Notes under the pieces: model-generated
What the model was told of the DNA's origin: nothing
Seen by the model: only the letters and a program-made list of their open reading frames with translations
Databases searched by the model: none
DNA from: Sediminicola luteus
GTDB taxonomy: Bacteria > Bacteroidota > Bacteroidia > Flavobacteriales > Flavobacteriaceae
Direction: 5' to 3'
Assembly (NCBI RefSeq): GCF_002514735.1
Contig: NZ_KZ300477.1
Span: 373,879-437,878, forward strand
DNA: 64,000 nt
Shown: piece by piece, positions 16,659-25,324 of the stretch
How positions within the stretch are numbered: the first letter of the stretch is position 1
How the letters are laid out: every line of letters begins with the position of its first letter
Program-made: the position numbers and the translations under genes

Positions 16659-19076
16659 TCAACCGTTCCGCAGGACCCCGAGGGATTCCAGCGTGAAGTT
16701 GTCCCGGACCTGGATATAGGCCTTTTTGGGAAATACCGTGGCCCCTAATTTCCTTTTTTCAAAAGAGGCGGTCATCCCAAAATCGATCCGATCAAAACCC
16801 AAGGCCTTCGCCCGGGTTATGGTCCGGTACAGTAACTGTCTATATAATTGATGGTGGGCGTAACGATAGTCCATACCGATATAGGCAGGGACATAAGTGT
16901 GCTCGCCATTGCGATAACAGAACATGACCCCAACCCGTTCCCTTTGTCCGGTTTCGGTATATTCCGCTTTAAGATCTAGTACCAGGAACTCCCAGTTTTC
17001 GCACTTCCCCATAGTGGAGAAACACACCGAGGGCAACGGGAAGAGGTTCAGGGCAAGGTTATGCCCATTGACATTTTGATAAAGTTTTTCGAATACCAGT
17101 AGCTCCGATGGGGACGGGGACTTGATAACCACTTGGTGGAACCTGTCCACAAAAGGTCCCACCTCCTTTCTGAAATGGCGTCTTGATCGGGCCGAAAGCC
17201 CTTCCACATAATGGTCCATATCGACCGCCCCCAGATCCAAAAAACTACAGGAATCGGGCATGTCCATCTCCAAGTATCCATGACCTAGGAGGATGTCGCG
17301 GTAGGGAATATCGCCATCGAAATCCCTTAATATGACCATATCGGTCTGGATCTTCTCATGCAGCTCCCCAAGTTTATCCAAATAGGCCCGGAGCGCCTTT
17401 TCCCATAAGGGATGTTCCCTGTCCAAGTGTAAATGGGGGCCTTCGGTGAACGGTGAGCCCATGGCCAGGACCCAAGAGGTCCTATGATAGGGTCTTTCCT
17501 TTCGTATCCTTTCAATCTGCCCGGAAACCGATTCCGGTGCCAACATATCGTCCTTCCAAAGGGCCATGGTACAAAAAGCGGTCAATACGTTCTTACCTTT
17601 GCTATCTTGGATCAGGAAATAAAAGAATTCCCAATGGTGTTCCTTGACCTTTCCGTCGGAATACACCCCTTCCAAAAAGGCCATACCATCCCAATCATAA
17701 ACGTTCCTGCCCGCCATTTTCGAGTTCCAAAGTTCCCGATCTACCTTATGGATACTCCGCGCAAGGACCAACTCAAGTTCTTTGGGTATGGCCCGATCCA
17801 CACCTTTTGCTTGAGCGACCCAGCCAAAGGCGGCGTGTACCCGGGACAGATCGGTACCAGTGGACTTTAAGGAAAGGGGATAGAGTTCCGCCATGGTCCT
17901 TACCAAATCCTTTATCTCCCGTTTCCGGTTATGCCTGGAGATGGTTATCCGGACCCCGGTATTCTTGACCGGGACGGCCGGGAATATCCCGAGGTTCACA
18001 AAGAAACCGGCCTGCATCATGCGGTTCACGAAATCATAGCCGGTCACCGGCAGACCGGTGCCTATATAGAAGACCGGGGACCCATTCCTATCGATCAAGG
18101 GCAGTTCGGTCTTTTCAAGCTCGGAATTGAAGAACCTTATCTTTTCCCTTAGCTCGTCCTGAAGGGTATAGATCTCCGGAGACAAATGGATCTCCGAAGA
18201 GGCCAATGCCGCCGCTATGCTGGCAGGTTCCAATTGGGCGGAAAAGGTCAAAGGACCCCCAAAGTTCTTGATCTTGTCGAACATTTTCTTGTCTTGACAG
18301 GCCAATACGGCCCCACTGGCCCCAAAGGTCTTGCTCAGGGTACCGAACAAGAGAATGTTATGGGGCAACTCCCCCAATCGGCCCATGACATAGCCCGCCC
18401 CATGTTTACCGGACCAGCTCATACCGTGTACATCGTCCACATACAGATAAAGTTTCGGGTACCGATGGCAGAGTGCCATTAAATCGTCCATGGGGGCCAC
18501 ATCCCCGTACATGGAATATACCCCATCGATCATATACCATATCCTTCCCGGTCGGGAGGCGAAACGTTTGATCTTGTCCTCCAGCATATCCAATCGGTTG
18601 TGACGGATCATCTCTATGGGAACCGATCGCAATTTTAACTGTTTGGCGGCAGACTGCACGCTCCAGTGGACCTGATGGTCCAATATGATGGCATCCCCGT
18701 CACCCACGGCACTGGGTATTACCCCCATATGCCCTAGGGTACTGTTCTTGGTGATAATGGTGGGACATCCATAGATTTTGGACATGTTCACTTCCAGGTT
18801 CCGATACAACGGATTGGATACATAGGTCTTGGACAATGGGAATTGGGTCCCATACTTGAGGATGGCCTCCACGGCCGCCTTTTTGAGCCTTTTGTCCTGC
18901 TCCAATCCCAAATAGCCCGTAGTCCCGAAATGGTACATTTTCTTTCCATTGATATGGATATGGCGACCATCGAGATATCCTCCCTCTGCATAGAGATGGA
19001 GTACCCCTTGCCTTTTAGCGGCCGAAAAAACGGAATCGACCGTCTCTAGAAAGTTATTGTGCTTGATCTTGGCCAT
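16659..19076 (-). CDS. Alpha-oxoamine synthase fused to a GNAT acyltransferase
   Basis: An 805-aa two-domain protein. Residues 1 to about 400 are a PLP enzyme of the alpha-oxoamine synthase family (serine palmitoyltransferase, KBL, BioF, CqsA): GTTGYLGLEQD, DGVYSMYGDVAPMD, YVDDVHGMSWSG and the Schiff-base lysine in FGTLSKTFGASG (Lys249). Residues from about 560 to the end resemble a GNAT/FemAB-like acyltransferase (SARSRRHFRKEVGPF, then RAKALGFDRIDFGMTASFEKRKLGA). It would condense an acyl thioester with an amino acid, then perhaps N-acylate the product. Substrate unknown. It heads the unit with rteC on a conjugative element, so a lipid or signal molecule is plausible. Confidence 0.85.
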   Translation of the reverse strand: MAKIKHNNFLETVDSVFSAAKRQGVLHLYAEGGYLDGRHIHINGKKMYHFGTTGYLGLEQDKRLKKAAVEAILKYGTQFPLSKTYVSNPLYRNLEVNMSKIYGCPTIITKNSTLGHMGVIPSAVGDGDAIILDHQVHWSVQSAAKQLKLRSVPIEMIRHNRLDMLEDKIKRFASRPGRIWYMIDGVYSMYGDVAPMDDLMALCHRYPKLYLYVDDVHGMSWSGKHGAGYVMGRLGELPHNILLFGTLSKTFGASGAVLACQDKKMFDKIKNFGGPLTFSAQLEPASIAAALASSEIHLSPEIYTLQDELREKIRFFNSELEKTELPLIDRNGSPVFYIGTGLPVTGYDFVNRMMQAGFFVNLGIFPAVPVKNTGVRITISRHNRKREIKDLVRTMAELYPLSLKSTGTDLSRVHAAFGWVAQAKGVDRAIPKELELVLARSIHKVDRELWNSKMAGRNVYDWDGMAFLEGVYSDGKVKEHHWEFFYFLIQDSKGKNVLTAFCTMALWKDDMLAPESVSGQIERIRKERPYHRTSWVLAMGSPFTEGPHLHLDREHPLWEKALRAYLDKLGELHEKIQTDMVILRDFDGDIPYRDILLGHGYLEMDMPDSCSFLDLGAVDMDHYVEGLSARSRRHFRKEVGPFVDRFHQVVIKSPSPSELLVFEKLYQNVNGHNLALNLFPLPSVCFSTMGKCENWEFLVLDLKAEYTETGQRERVGVMFCYRNGEHTYVPAYIGMDYRYAHHQLYRQLLYRTITRAKALGFDRIDFGMTASFEKRKLGATVFPKKAYIQVRDNFTLESLGVLRNG

Positions 19077-19229
19077 AGGTGTGTGTTGGTATCGTCCTTT
19101 TCAAGCTAACCATTTCTCGGGGACCCACACAATCCGGGCCTATACCAACCCTTTTTAAATCCCTTTGGGTCAAAATTTACTCCGTGTGGGGTAACAATCC
19201 AGATCAACTTCCATGGTCTTTTATGGCTA

Positions 19230-19258
19230 AACCCTTAAATTTTATACATTTAAGGGTT
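19230..19258. promoter_or_regulatory. Perfect 11-bp inverted repeat upstream of the DUF7793 gene
   Basis: AACCCTTAAAT (19,230 to 19,240) and its exact complement ATTTAAGGGTT (19,248 to 19,258) are separated by TTTATAC. The site lies 18 bases before the ATG at 19,277 and in the gap between two divergent transcription units. An operator is likely, perhaps for the PAS-AraC regulator encoded next. No T-run follows, so a terminator is less likely. Confidence 0.5.
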
Positions 19259-19276
19259 AATACCCTCCAATCAGTT

Positions 19277-19672
19277 ATGAGACCCTTGTTGGAAAACGAC
19301 TATGCCCAGTATTGGATGGAGCAGGGTATCCTCTGTTGCCGTTACCGGAAAGGTCTGACCATAGACCATTCCACCGCCGTAGCAGTGGCAAGGGACAGGT
19401 TCCGTCTACAACAAGGCCGTCCCTTTGCCATTTTCTGCGATATCAGCGGCGTCAAAGGTATCGATATCAATGCTCGTAACTATTTGGCCGGTGAAGGCTC
19501 CATGCTCATCAATGCCGTCGCTTTCCTGGTAGGACCCCCATTGTCCCATGTGATCTCGGCTTTTTACATAAAGACCAATAGGCCCCCGGTCCCCACAGGT
19601 GTTTTCATGGATAAACGGGAGGCTATGGATTTCCTGATTGCCATTGGGAACCACATGGATGAAAAAACCTAA
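19277..19672 (+). CDS. DUF7793-like protein
   Basis: A 131-aa protein beginning MRPLLENDYAQYWMEQGILCC. The arrangement YAQYWMEQGILCCRYRKG, FAIFCDISGVKGIDINARNYLA and ISAFYIKTNRPPVPTGVF with a C-terminal helix fits the small STAS-like DUF7793 family often found before LuxR or AraC regulators in Bacteroidetes. The frame is open from 19,079, but that upstream part looks untranslated and contains the inverted repeat, so I place the start at 19,277. It precedes the PAS-AraC gene by 9 bases and probably works with it. Confidence 0.72.
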   Translation: MRPLLENDYAQYWMEQGILCCRYRKGLTIDHSTAVAVARDRFRLQQGRPFAIFCDISGVKGIDINARNYLAGEGSMLINAVAFLVGPPLSHVISAFYIKTNRPPVPTGVFMDKREAMDFLIAIGNHMDEKT

Positions 19673-19681
19673 AAGTAAAGT

Positions 19682-20680
19682 ATGACCGACCGACCACATC
19701 ACATTGAGGACGTTGATGCCGAGCGTTTAAAAAATATCCAGGAGATCCTGTTGGAAATCGCTTCCGGAAACCTCTCCCTACGCATACAAAGGACCGAAAG
19801 GAACGATCAGTTAGAGGCACTCGCAACCTTGATAAATATGACTTTGGAGGAATTACGCAATTCCTTCATACACCAAGCCCATGTGCACCCTCCGGACGCC
19901 TATGGTTTTTTGGGTCAGACCGTATTCCTGCTGGACCCCATGGGCCGTATCGAATCCTTTACACCGAACGCTATGGAATTCACGGGACTGTCCCAAGAGG
20001 AACTTACCGGGCTACCCATGGAGGGCCTGATCGGTCCGGATTCCCGAAAAAAATGGAAAAGCTTATACGAAGGCGTTTATAGAGATCAAGGGAGGGGCCG
20101 CCCCTTGGTCCTCTCCTTTGGAAAGGGCCAAGGCCTCTTACAGAAAGTGGACTGTCTGATCTCCCATACCATAGATAGGAACGGGTTTACCCAAAAAACC
20201 ATAGTGGTCTGCTTCAAGATCTTCAGGAGGGACAAACTAAGGGAAAAGGAACTCTCGGTACAGGTTTCCAGATACAGAAAGGCCAATACGGCCCCAAAGA
20301 AGAAGATGTACCCCATCAACTCCCAGGATGCGGCCCTATTATGGAAGATCCATGACCATATATTGAACAATCTTGAACGGCCCTTGCCCTCCCTTATCGA
20401 GCTTGCACATAATTTCGGCACCAATGAGTTCAAGCTCAAAAATGGCTTCAAACAATTGTATGGGGATACGGTATTCCGTTTCCTGCTCAAGGAGCGCCTG
20501 AAAAAGGCCAGTGTCCTGATCCAACATAGTGACCTTCCCATTAAAAGGATCGCCCAGATCACCGGCTTCAAGAGTATGGCACACTTTTCCAGATCCTTCA
20601 AGAAAAAATACGGTTACCCTCCCCGGGACTTAAGGAAAGGGGGACAAAAAAACGGCCCGATACAGGGGGTTCCCGACTGA
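19682..20680 (+). CDS. PAS-domain AraC-family transcriptional regulator
   Basis: A 332-aa regulator. Residues about 15 to 60 are a HAMP-like helical region, about 75 to 190 a PAS domain (AYGFLGQTVFLLDPMGRIES, FTGLSQEELTGLPMEGLIG), and about 225 to 325 an AraC-type double HTH with the signature LPIKRIAQITGFKSMAHFSRSF. No membrane segment is seen, so it senses a cytoplasmic cue. It lies between DUF7793 and the MauE-like gene and probably controls the secreted-peptide, MauE, peptidase and SusCD block. Confidence 0.88.
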   Translation: MTDRPHHIEDVDAERLKNIQEILLEIASGNLSLRIQRTERNDQLEALATLINMTLEELRNSFIHQAHVHPPDAYGFLGQTVFLLDPMGRIESFTPNAMEFTGLSQEELTGLPMEGLIGPDSRKKWKSLYEGVYRDQGRGRPLVLSFGKGQGLLQKVDCLISHTIDRNGFTQKTIVVCFKIFRRDKLREKELSVQVSRYRKANTAPKKKMYPINSQDAALLWKIHDHILNNLERPLPSLIELAHNFGTNEFKLKNGFKQLYGDTVFRFLLKERLKKASVLIQHSDLPIKRIAQITGFKSMAHFSRSFKKKYGYPPRDLRKGGQKNGPIQGVPD

Positions 20681-20726
20681 TCCGGATCAAAATCCCTTAT
20701 GGTCATGAATTAATCCAAGGCGGTCA

Positions 20727-22307
20727 ATGACAGCTTGCGACCTTTGTCCCATATGTAAGATTATGGAAAGGTTTCTTGAAAAACATAGTGGTAAAATACA
20801 AAAGGTAGCCGCCTTTCTATTGATATTCCTATTCGCCTATGCGGCACTGGAGAAAAGTACGGATTACGATGGGTTCCTCTTGGAATTGGGTCAATCCCCT
20901 CTATTGTCGACATTCGCCGGACCTATTTCCTTAGGGGTCCCCTTGATAGAGTCGATCTGTGTCATACTCCTGGCCGTGGAGAGGTTTCGAAAATATGGAT
21001 TTTATCTCGCCTTTCTGCTTATGGTTTCCTTTACGGTCTATATCATACTTATACTCGGGTTCGCGGATTTCGTTCCGTGTTCCTGTGGTGGGATTTTGGA
21101 AGAAATGGGTTGGTATCAACATTTGATCTTCAATATCGTGTTCATCGGTGTGGCCGCCCTAGGGGCCCTATCCCACATTCAGGGGTCGGGGCCCTTAAAG
21201 GGTAAGGCCCGAATAGCAGGGCCATACCGGGGATCGAAGCTGTTGGGCTTGGGCACATTATCCATTTTGGGAACCCTTGGGGTGGTAATCCTTTTTCTGG
21301 TATCCGAAAACGAAATACGACTAGGCAATGGTTTTATACGACGCTTCCCCCACCAACCTGCCACCAAGGTTTATGAAAGGGACCTGGTTTTCGACTCCTA
21401 CTATTTTGCCGGGATGGGAAAGGACTCCCTATTCCTGGCTAACCATACCGCTCCTTTACATCTGCTGGTATTGGACACGACCCTTAAGGTATCCAAACAA
21501 ATACGGATCGGATTGGACAGGGACGATTTTCCCTATAGGGCGGCCCAAGTCCGGGTAATCCCGCCCCATTTCTTCGTATTGGACGGAACGGTCCCCGTGG
21601 TCCAAATGGGTACGACCGACCATTGGATGGCCAAGACCCTATCCACCGGCCGGGAACATTATTTTAACCTGGCCGAGCCCGTGGACGATAGACGTTTGAT
21701 AATCCGGGCACAGCGTGGGGCCGACGGTAAGAACGTCTTGGGGGCACTAGACCTGAACACCGGAAAGATCCAATTGTCCGAAGGTCTGTTGGAGACACGT
21801 ATCGATGGCTTCTTCGGTTCCGACGGAATCCTACAGATCGACCCTTCACGCGAATACCTTACTTATGGTTATTACTACCGCAATGGGTATTTGGTGTTCG
21901 ACCCGGATCTAAACCCCATTTTCAGGGGTAAAACGATCGACACCGTAAAATCGGTCCGTTTGGATTTCGTGGAAGACCGGTCCAAAGGACAACGGAAACT
22001 GGCCCAACGGCCCTTGTTGGTGAATAAGTTCATGGGGGCTTCCGATGGAAAACTTTTCGTACTGGGGCAACTCATCGGAAAATACGAAACCGAACAGCTT
22101 TGGGATACCGCCTCGGTCATCGATGTCTATGATATTGGGGACGGGGGCTACCTTTTCAGTTTCTACATCTATGATATCGATGGGGACAAGCTCCGCTCCT
22201 TTAAGATCAACGGTAACCTTTTCTACGGACTGATAGGCGACCATATCGTAGGCTACCGTTTGGACCACAAGACCTTCGATAGGGAAGCGGATCCTAACGT
22301 TCCTTAA
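20727..22307 (+). CDS. MauE/DoxX-like redox membrane protein with a C-terminal beta domain
   Basis: A 526-aa membrane protein. The N-terminus has Cys4, Cys7 and Cys10; residues about 26 to 145 form four membrane helices with the MauE-type motif FVPCSCGGILEEMGW (Cys118, Cys120). A fifth hydrophobic segment (about 170 to 190) leads to a 330-residue soluble domain that looks beta-rich and may be a propeller outside the membrane. MauE proteins are linked to disulfide handling of exported proteins. It is 86 bases upstream of the cysteine-containing DUF6520 peptide gene. The start could also be the ATG at 20,763 (MERFLEKHSG), which would drop the Cys cluster. Confidence 0.85.
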   Translation: MTACDLCPICKIMERFLEKHSGKIQKVAAFLLIFLFAYAALEKSTDYDGFLLELGQSPLLSTFAGPISLGVPLIESICVILLAVERFRKYGFYLAFLLMVSFTVYIILILGFADFVPCSCGGILEEMGWYQHLIFNIVFIGVAALGALSHIQGSGPLKGKARIAGPYRGSKLLGLGTLSILGTLGVVILFLVSENEIRLGNGFIRRFPHQPATKVYERDLVFDSYYFAGMGKDSLFLANHTAPLHLLVLDTTLKVSKQIRIGLDRDDFPYRAAQVRVIPPHFFVLDGTVPVVQMGTTDHWMAKTLSTGREHYFNLAEPVDDRRLIIRAQRGADGKNVLGALDLNTGKIQLSEGLLETRIDGFFGSDGILQIDPSREYLTYGYYYRNGYLVFDPDLNPIFRGKTIDTVKSVRLDFVEDRSKGQRKLAQRPLLVNKFMGASDGKLFVLGQLIGKYETEQLWDTASVIDVYDIGDGGYLFSFYIYDIDGDKLRSFKINGNLFYGLIGDHIVGYRLDHKTFDREADPNVP

Positions 22308-22392
22308 GAGCAAAAACATAAAAATACTGCAGTAGCAGGGGAAGGCCGAAAACCTGTAACAGAGTAGGCCGTAAATTTAATATCTAAACATC

Positions 22393-22650
22393 ATGAAAAA
22401 GATCGTTTTAAAAACAGCGTTACCCGCCCTGGCCCTTATGATGGCCGTTGGGCTTTCCTTCGCGACCAATGTGGAGCAAGCGCACAACCCGAACGCAAAG
22501 CAGGGGTATATCAATACCCCACAACCCTGTACCTTGTCCAGGACATGTTCTACCATCCCGGGACAATTGTGTACGGACAACAACGGGAACCAGGTCTTTG
22601 ATAAGATCAGCCCTACCGTTTGTACCCAACCTTTGTACATGCCTCAATAA
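22393..22650 (+). CDS. DUF6520 small secreted cysteine peptide
   Basis: An 85-aa precursor. It has a clear signal peptide (MKKIVLKTALPALALMMAVG, cut near SFA-TN) and a mature part of about 60 residues with four cysteines (Cys46, 52, 60, 77) in a proline- and asparagine-rich context. The form matches DUF6520, known only as small exported Bacteroidetes proteins next to MauE-like genes. Two disulfides are possible and could be made by the MauE-like partner. The function is unknown. The gene ends just before a bidirectional terminator shared with the S9 peptidase gene. Confidence 0.85.
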   Translation: MKKIVLKTALPALALMMAVGLSFATNVEQAHNPNAKQGYINTPQPCTLSRTCSTIPGQLCTDNNGNQVFDKISPTVCTQPLYMPQ

Positions 22651-22668
22651 GTGGGTAGGTACCAAGGT

Positions 22669-22692
22669 AAAGGGCCGCATCTAGCGGCCCTT
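22669..22692. terminator. Bidirectional terminator between DUF6520 and the S9 peptidase gene
   Basis: The hairpin AAAGGGCCGC, loop ATCTA, GCGGCCCTTT lies between two convergent genes and is flanked by A/T-rich sequence on both sides. Confidence 0.85.
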
Positions 22693-22694
22693 TG

Positions 22695-25307
22695 TTATTT
22701 TAGGTACTTATCGAACCAATCCAGTACCCTTTTATTAAGGTCCCTTTGGTTCGTGGGATCCATATTGATATGATCCTCTTCGGGATACACCAACAACAGC
22801 ACCTCCTTGCCCAGCCTTCTTAAGGCCAGGTACATGCGAAAGCTCTGTTCCCAATCCACCATACGGTCCCTTTGGCCGGTGGACAAGAGCAAAGGGGTAT
22901 TGATATGGTCCGCCCAATGGATGGGGGAATTGTTCAAAAACAGTTCTTGATCGCTATAGAACGGTTTTTGCATTTGGAACTGTTGGGATTCCAATTGAAA
23001 CAGTCCGCCTTCATGGGAATAGGCATGCATACCCAGATAAAAACCCATAAGATCGGCAATACCCGCCCCGGCATAGGCCGCCTTGAACATATCGGTCCGG
23101 CCGATCACCGAAAGGGTCTCATAGCCCCCAAAGGAATATCCGGTAAGCCCCAACCTTTCATGATCGACATCCCCTTTTTGCAACACATGGGCCACCCCGG
23201 CCCGGATATGGGACAATGCGGCCCGACCGGGACCTTCATCCTCCAGATAGATATCCGGTTCAAAGACGAAATACCCCTGGGTGGTGAAGTTCGCGATATT
23301 GAAATTGGGATGCTCGTAGGGCGTGGGGATATGGTAGGCATGCAGGCCTGTGGACCTTACCTCATATACATGGACCACCATGGGGTATACATCGCCCTTT
23401 TTATAATCCGCCGGGTAGTACAGGGCCCCTTTCAAAGGCCTGCCTTTGGCATCCCTGTATTCCATAAGCTCCGAGCGACCCCATTGGAAGTCCTTCTGGT
23501 GCGGGTTCGACCGGAAAAGAACGGTCTCCCTGCCTTTTTGGTCATGTAGACCAAGATAGGTCGGCACCTCGAAGCGTTCTTTTTTGATCAGGTATTTCCC
23601 CTTGGCCGCCCTAACGATTCCCTGTACCTTGAAATCCCCCTGTGTTATCGTATGGGGCCCGCTGCTATCCAACAAGGTATAGCCCGATCCCATTTTTTGG
23701 TCCAAGGTCTCCAATAGGATCCCTTTATCCAAGTCATATCGGAAGGTCGTATAGTAGGGGTCGTCATGTTTGGAGGTCAGTTCAAAGGGGCCGCGATGGA
23801 TATCATAACCCACTTTTAGTTCCTTGCCTTGGGTCAATCGCCTGAGTTCGGCCTGTCCCGGGGAATAACGCCACAGGTCAGGACCGGCCAAGAACAGAAA
23901 GTCCTTGTCCCGCCGGGTCCATCCTTCCGTTCCGATGGGGGCGCGGAAATTTTCGATCCCCCTATAGGCCCTACCGGCCTTGCCTTTTAGGTCCTGGGTC
24001 ACCCAGTGGGTCTTTTGGGTCTGGGTATCGTAGAGGTACCAATCCCCATTCTTGAAATACCCTATGTACTTTCCGTTTGGGGAGATATGGGAATGTCCCA
24101 TGGAGTTGGGTTGGCCCTGGGTGATCGATTTCCGCTTACCGCTGCGCAGGTCCATGGCATGGATCTCCGTGGTCTCCGAACCCTTTGCCCGTCCCTCAAG
24201 ATCGTAATAGCCTGTGGAATAGACCAGGGCATGCTCCAAACCGGAATCCACCACAACCCTTTCCGATCGGCCCTGTTCCAAACGCACCACCTCGTCCGTA
24301 TCGATATACCAAAGGCTTCTTTTGGGGCCATGATCCGCAGCCCTATTGGCCTCCCTATGGGGGAACATAAGGGAATCACGACCGCCCCAAAGTTGTACCG
24401 CCTTGGGATCCGGAGGGCCCTGGGAAAGTTCCTTATTCCTTTGGTCCCATATCCTGAAAAGGACCCGCTTACCATCCGGGGATATCCTTGGGGCAGCATC
24501 GGTAATCCAATAACCTTGGAACCCTTTACGCCCCTTCAGATCCAGGGTCCTTTTATCACCGGTGGCAAGGTCGTACAAAAGCAACCTGGCCCCATGGTCA
24601 TGGGTATCTGATATGGAGAACAATAGGAACCTACCACTGGCGTCCCAACTGATGTTCCGTATTGGGGAGTTTACGATCGAGAGCGTGGGAAAGTCTCCGA
24701 AACCCTTGTCCAGATCGATATAGGACAGGGTCCATTTACCAAAACGTTCAGCGGCATAGGCCAATAGGTTACGCTGCTTATGCAACTTGAAACGTTTGAC
24801 CTTTTTCAGGGTATCCCGTTTGCTCCTTTTCAGGTCCCATACGATAAGACCGTTCCCGTTCGCAGGGTCCGTAGCTTGGATAAAGTACCTGCCGTCCTTG
24901 GAGAACCGGACCTGGTAGGCATGGGCCAGGGGGTACTTTCTTTGATTTTTTAGGTCGACCAATATTCTGTCCCCTCCTTTGATATTGACCAAAAACCAAC
25001 GGCCCGTGGCATTGAACCGGCCGCTGAGACCATGGGCGAAGGCATAACCCGTTCCTTTCCCAGTGGGTCTAAGGAAAAGGGTATCCACTAATTGAGGATA
25101 ATGGGAACGGTAAGCGTACCATTGTGCATCGTTTGAGATGGCCTCACCGTAGGTTCGGCTCCACAATCGGTAATCGGAGGTTTGGACTTGGCGTTTGGCC
25201 TGCCCCCAAACGGGGGCGGCCATAGCTAACCAAACAACACAAAGCCAAGACCGTTTCCCTAGGGAAACCATCCTCTTCAACATGTCTTTAAATCGATTCG
25301 TCCACAT
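22695..25307 (-). CDS. S9-family (prolyl oligopeptidase-type) secreted peptidase
   Basis: About 870 aa from the start at 25,307 (MWTNRFKDMLKRMVSLGKR), followed by a signal peptide ending VWGQ; the ATG at 25,283 is the alternative. The upstream open frame reads into the susD gene and is not used. The first two thirds form a beta-propeller (repeats such as RISPDGKRVLFRIWD and HISPNGKYIGYFKNGDWYLYD); the last third is the alpha/beta hydrolase with GLTGYSFGGYE (Ser), GQRDRMVDWEQ (Asp) and PEEDHINM (His). It would trim peptides in the periplasm. It starts 17 bases after susD ends, so it works with the SusCD pair, probably on a peptide substrate. Confidence 0.93.
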   Translation of the reverse strand: MWTNRFKDMLKRMVSLGKRSWLCVVWLAMAAPVWGQAKRQVQTSDYRLWSRTYGEAISNDAQWYAYRSHYPQLVDTLFLRPTGKGTGYAFAHGLSGRFNATGRWFLVNIKGGDRILVDLKNQRKYPLAHAYQVRFSKDGRYFIQATDPANGNGLIVWDLKRSKRDTLKKVKRFKLHKQRNLLAYAAERFGKWTLSYIDLDKGFGDFPTLSIVNSPIRNISWDASGRFLLFSISDTHDHGARLLLYDLATGDKRTLDLKGRKGFQGYWITDAAPRISPDGKRVLFRIWDQRNKELSQGPPDPKAVQLWGGRDSLMFPHREANRAADHGPKRSLWYIDTDEVVRLEQGRSERVVVDSGLEHALVYSTGYYDLEGRAKGSETTEIHAMDLRSGKRKSITQGQPNSMGHSHISPNGKYIGYFKNGDWYLYDTQTQKTHWVTQDLKGKAGRAYRGIENFRAPIGTEGWTRRDKDFLFLAGPDLWRYSPGQAELRRLTQGKELKVGYDIHRGPFELTSKHDDPYYTTFRYDLDKGILLETLDQKMGSGYTLLDSSGPHTITQGDFKVQGIVRAAKGKYLIKKERFEVPTYLGLHDQKGRETVLFRSNPHQKDFQWGRSELMEYRDAKGRPLKGALYYPADYKKGDVYPMVVHVYEVRSTGLHAYHIPTPYEHPNFNIANFTTQGYFVFEPDIYLEDEGPGRAALSHIRAGVAHVLQKGDVDHERLGLTGYSFGGYETLSVIGRTDMFKAAYAGAGIADLMGFYLGMHAYSHEGGLFQLESQQFQMQKPFYSDQELFLNNSPIHWADHINTPLLLSTGQRDRMVDWEQSFRMYLALRRLGKEVLLLVYPEEDHINMDPTNQRDLNKRVLDWFDKYLK

Positions 25308-25324
25308 CTTTTTTTGATATTGTA

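Noticed and set aside
22872-23549. 225-aa open frame on the plus strand
   Set aside because: It lies antisense inside the S9 peptidase gene, has no family character or start signal, and reflects codon bias of the GC-richer backbone.
24006-24611. 201-aa open frame on the plus strand
   Set aside because: Also antisense to the S9 peptidase propeller region; low-complexity composition rich in Gly, Ile and Pro, no motif.
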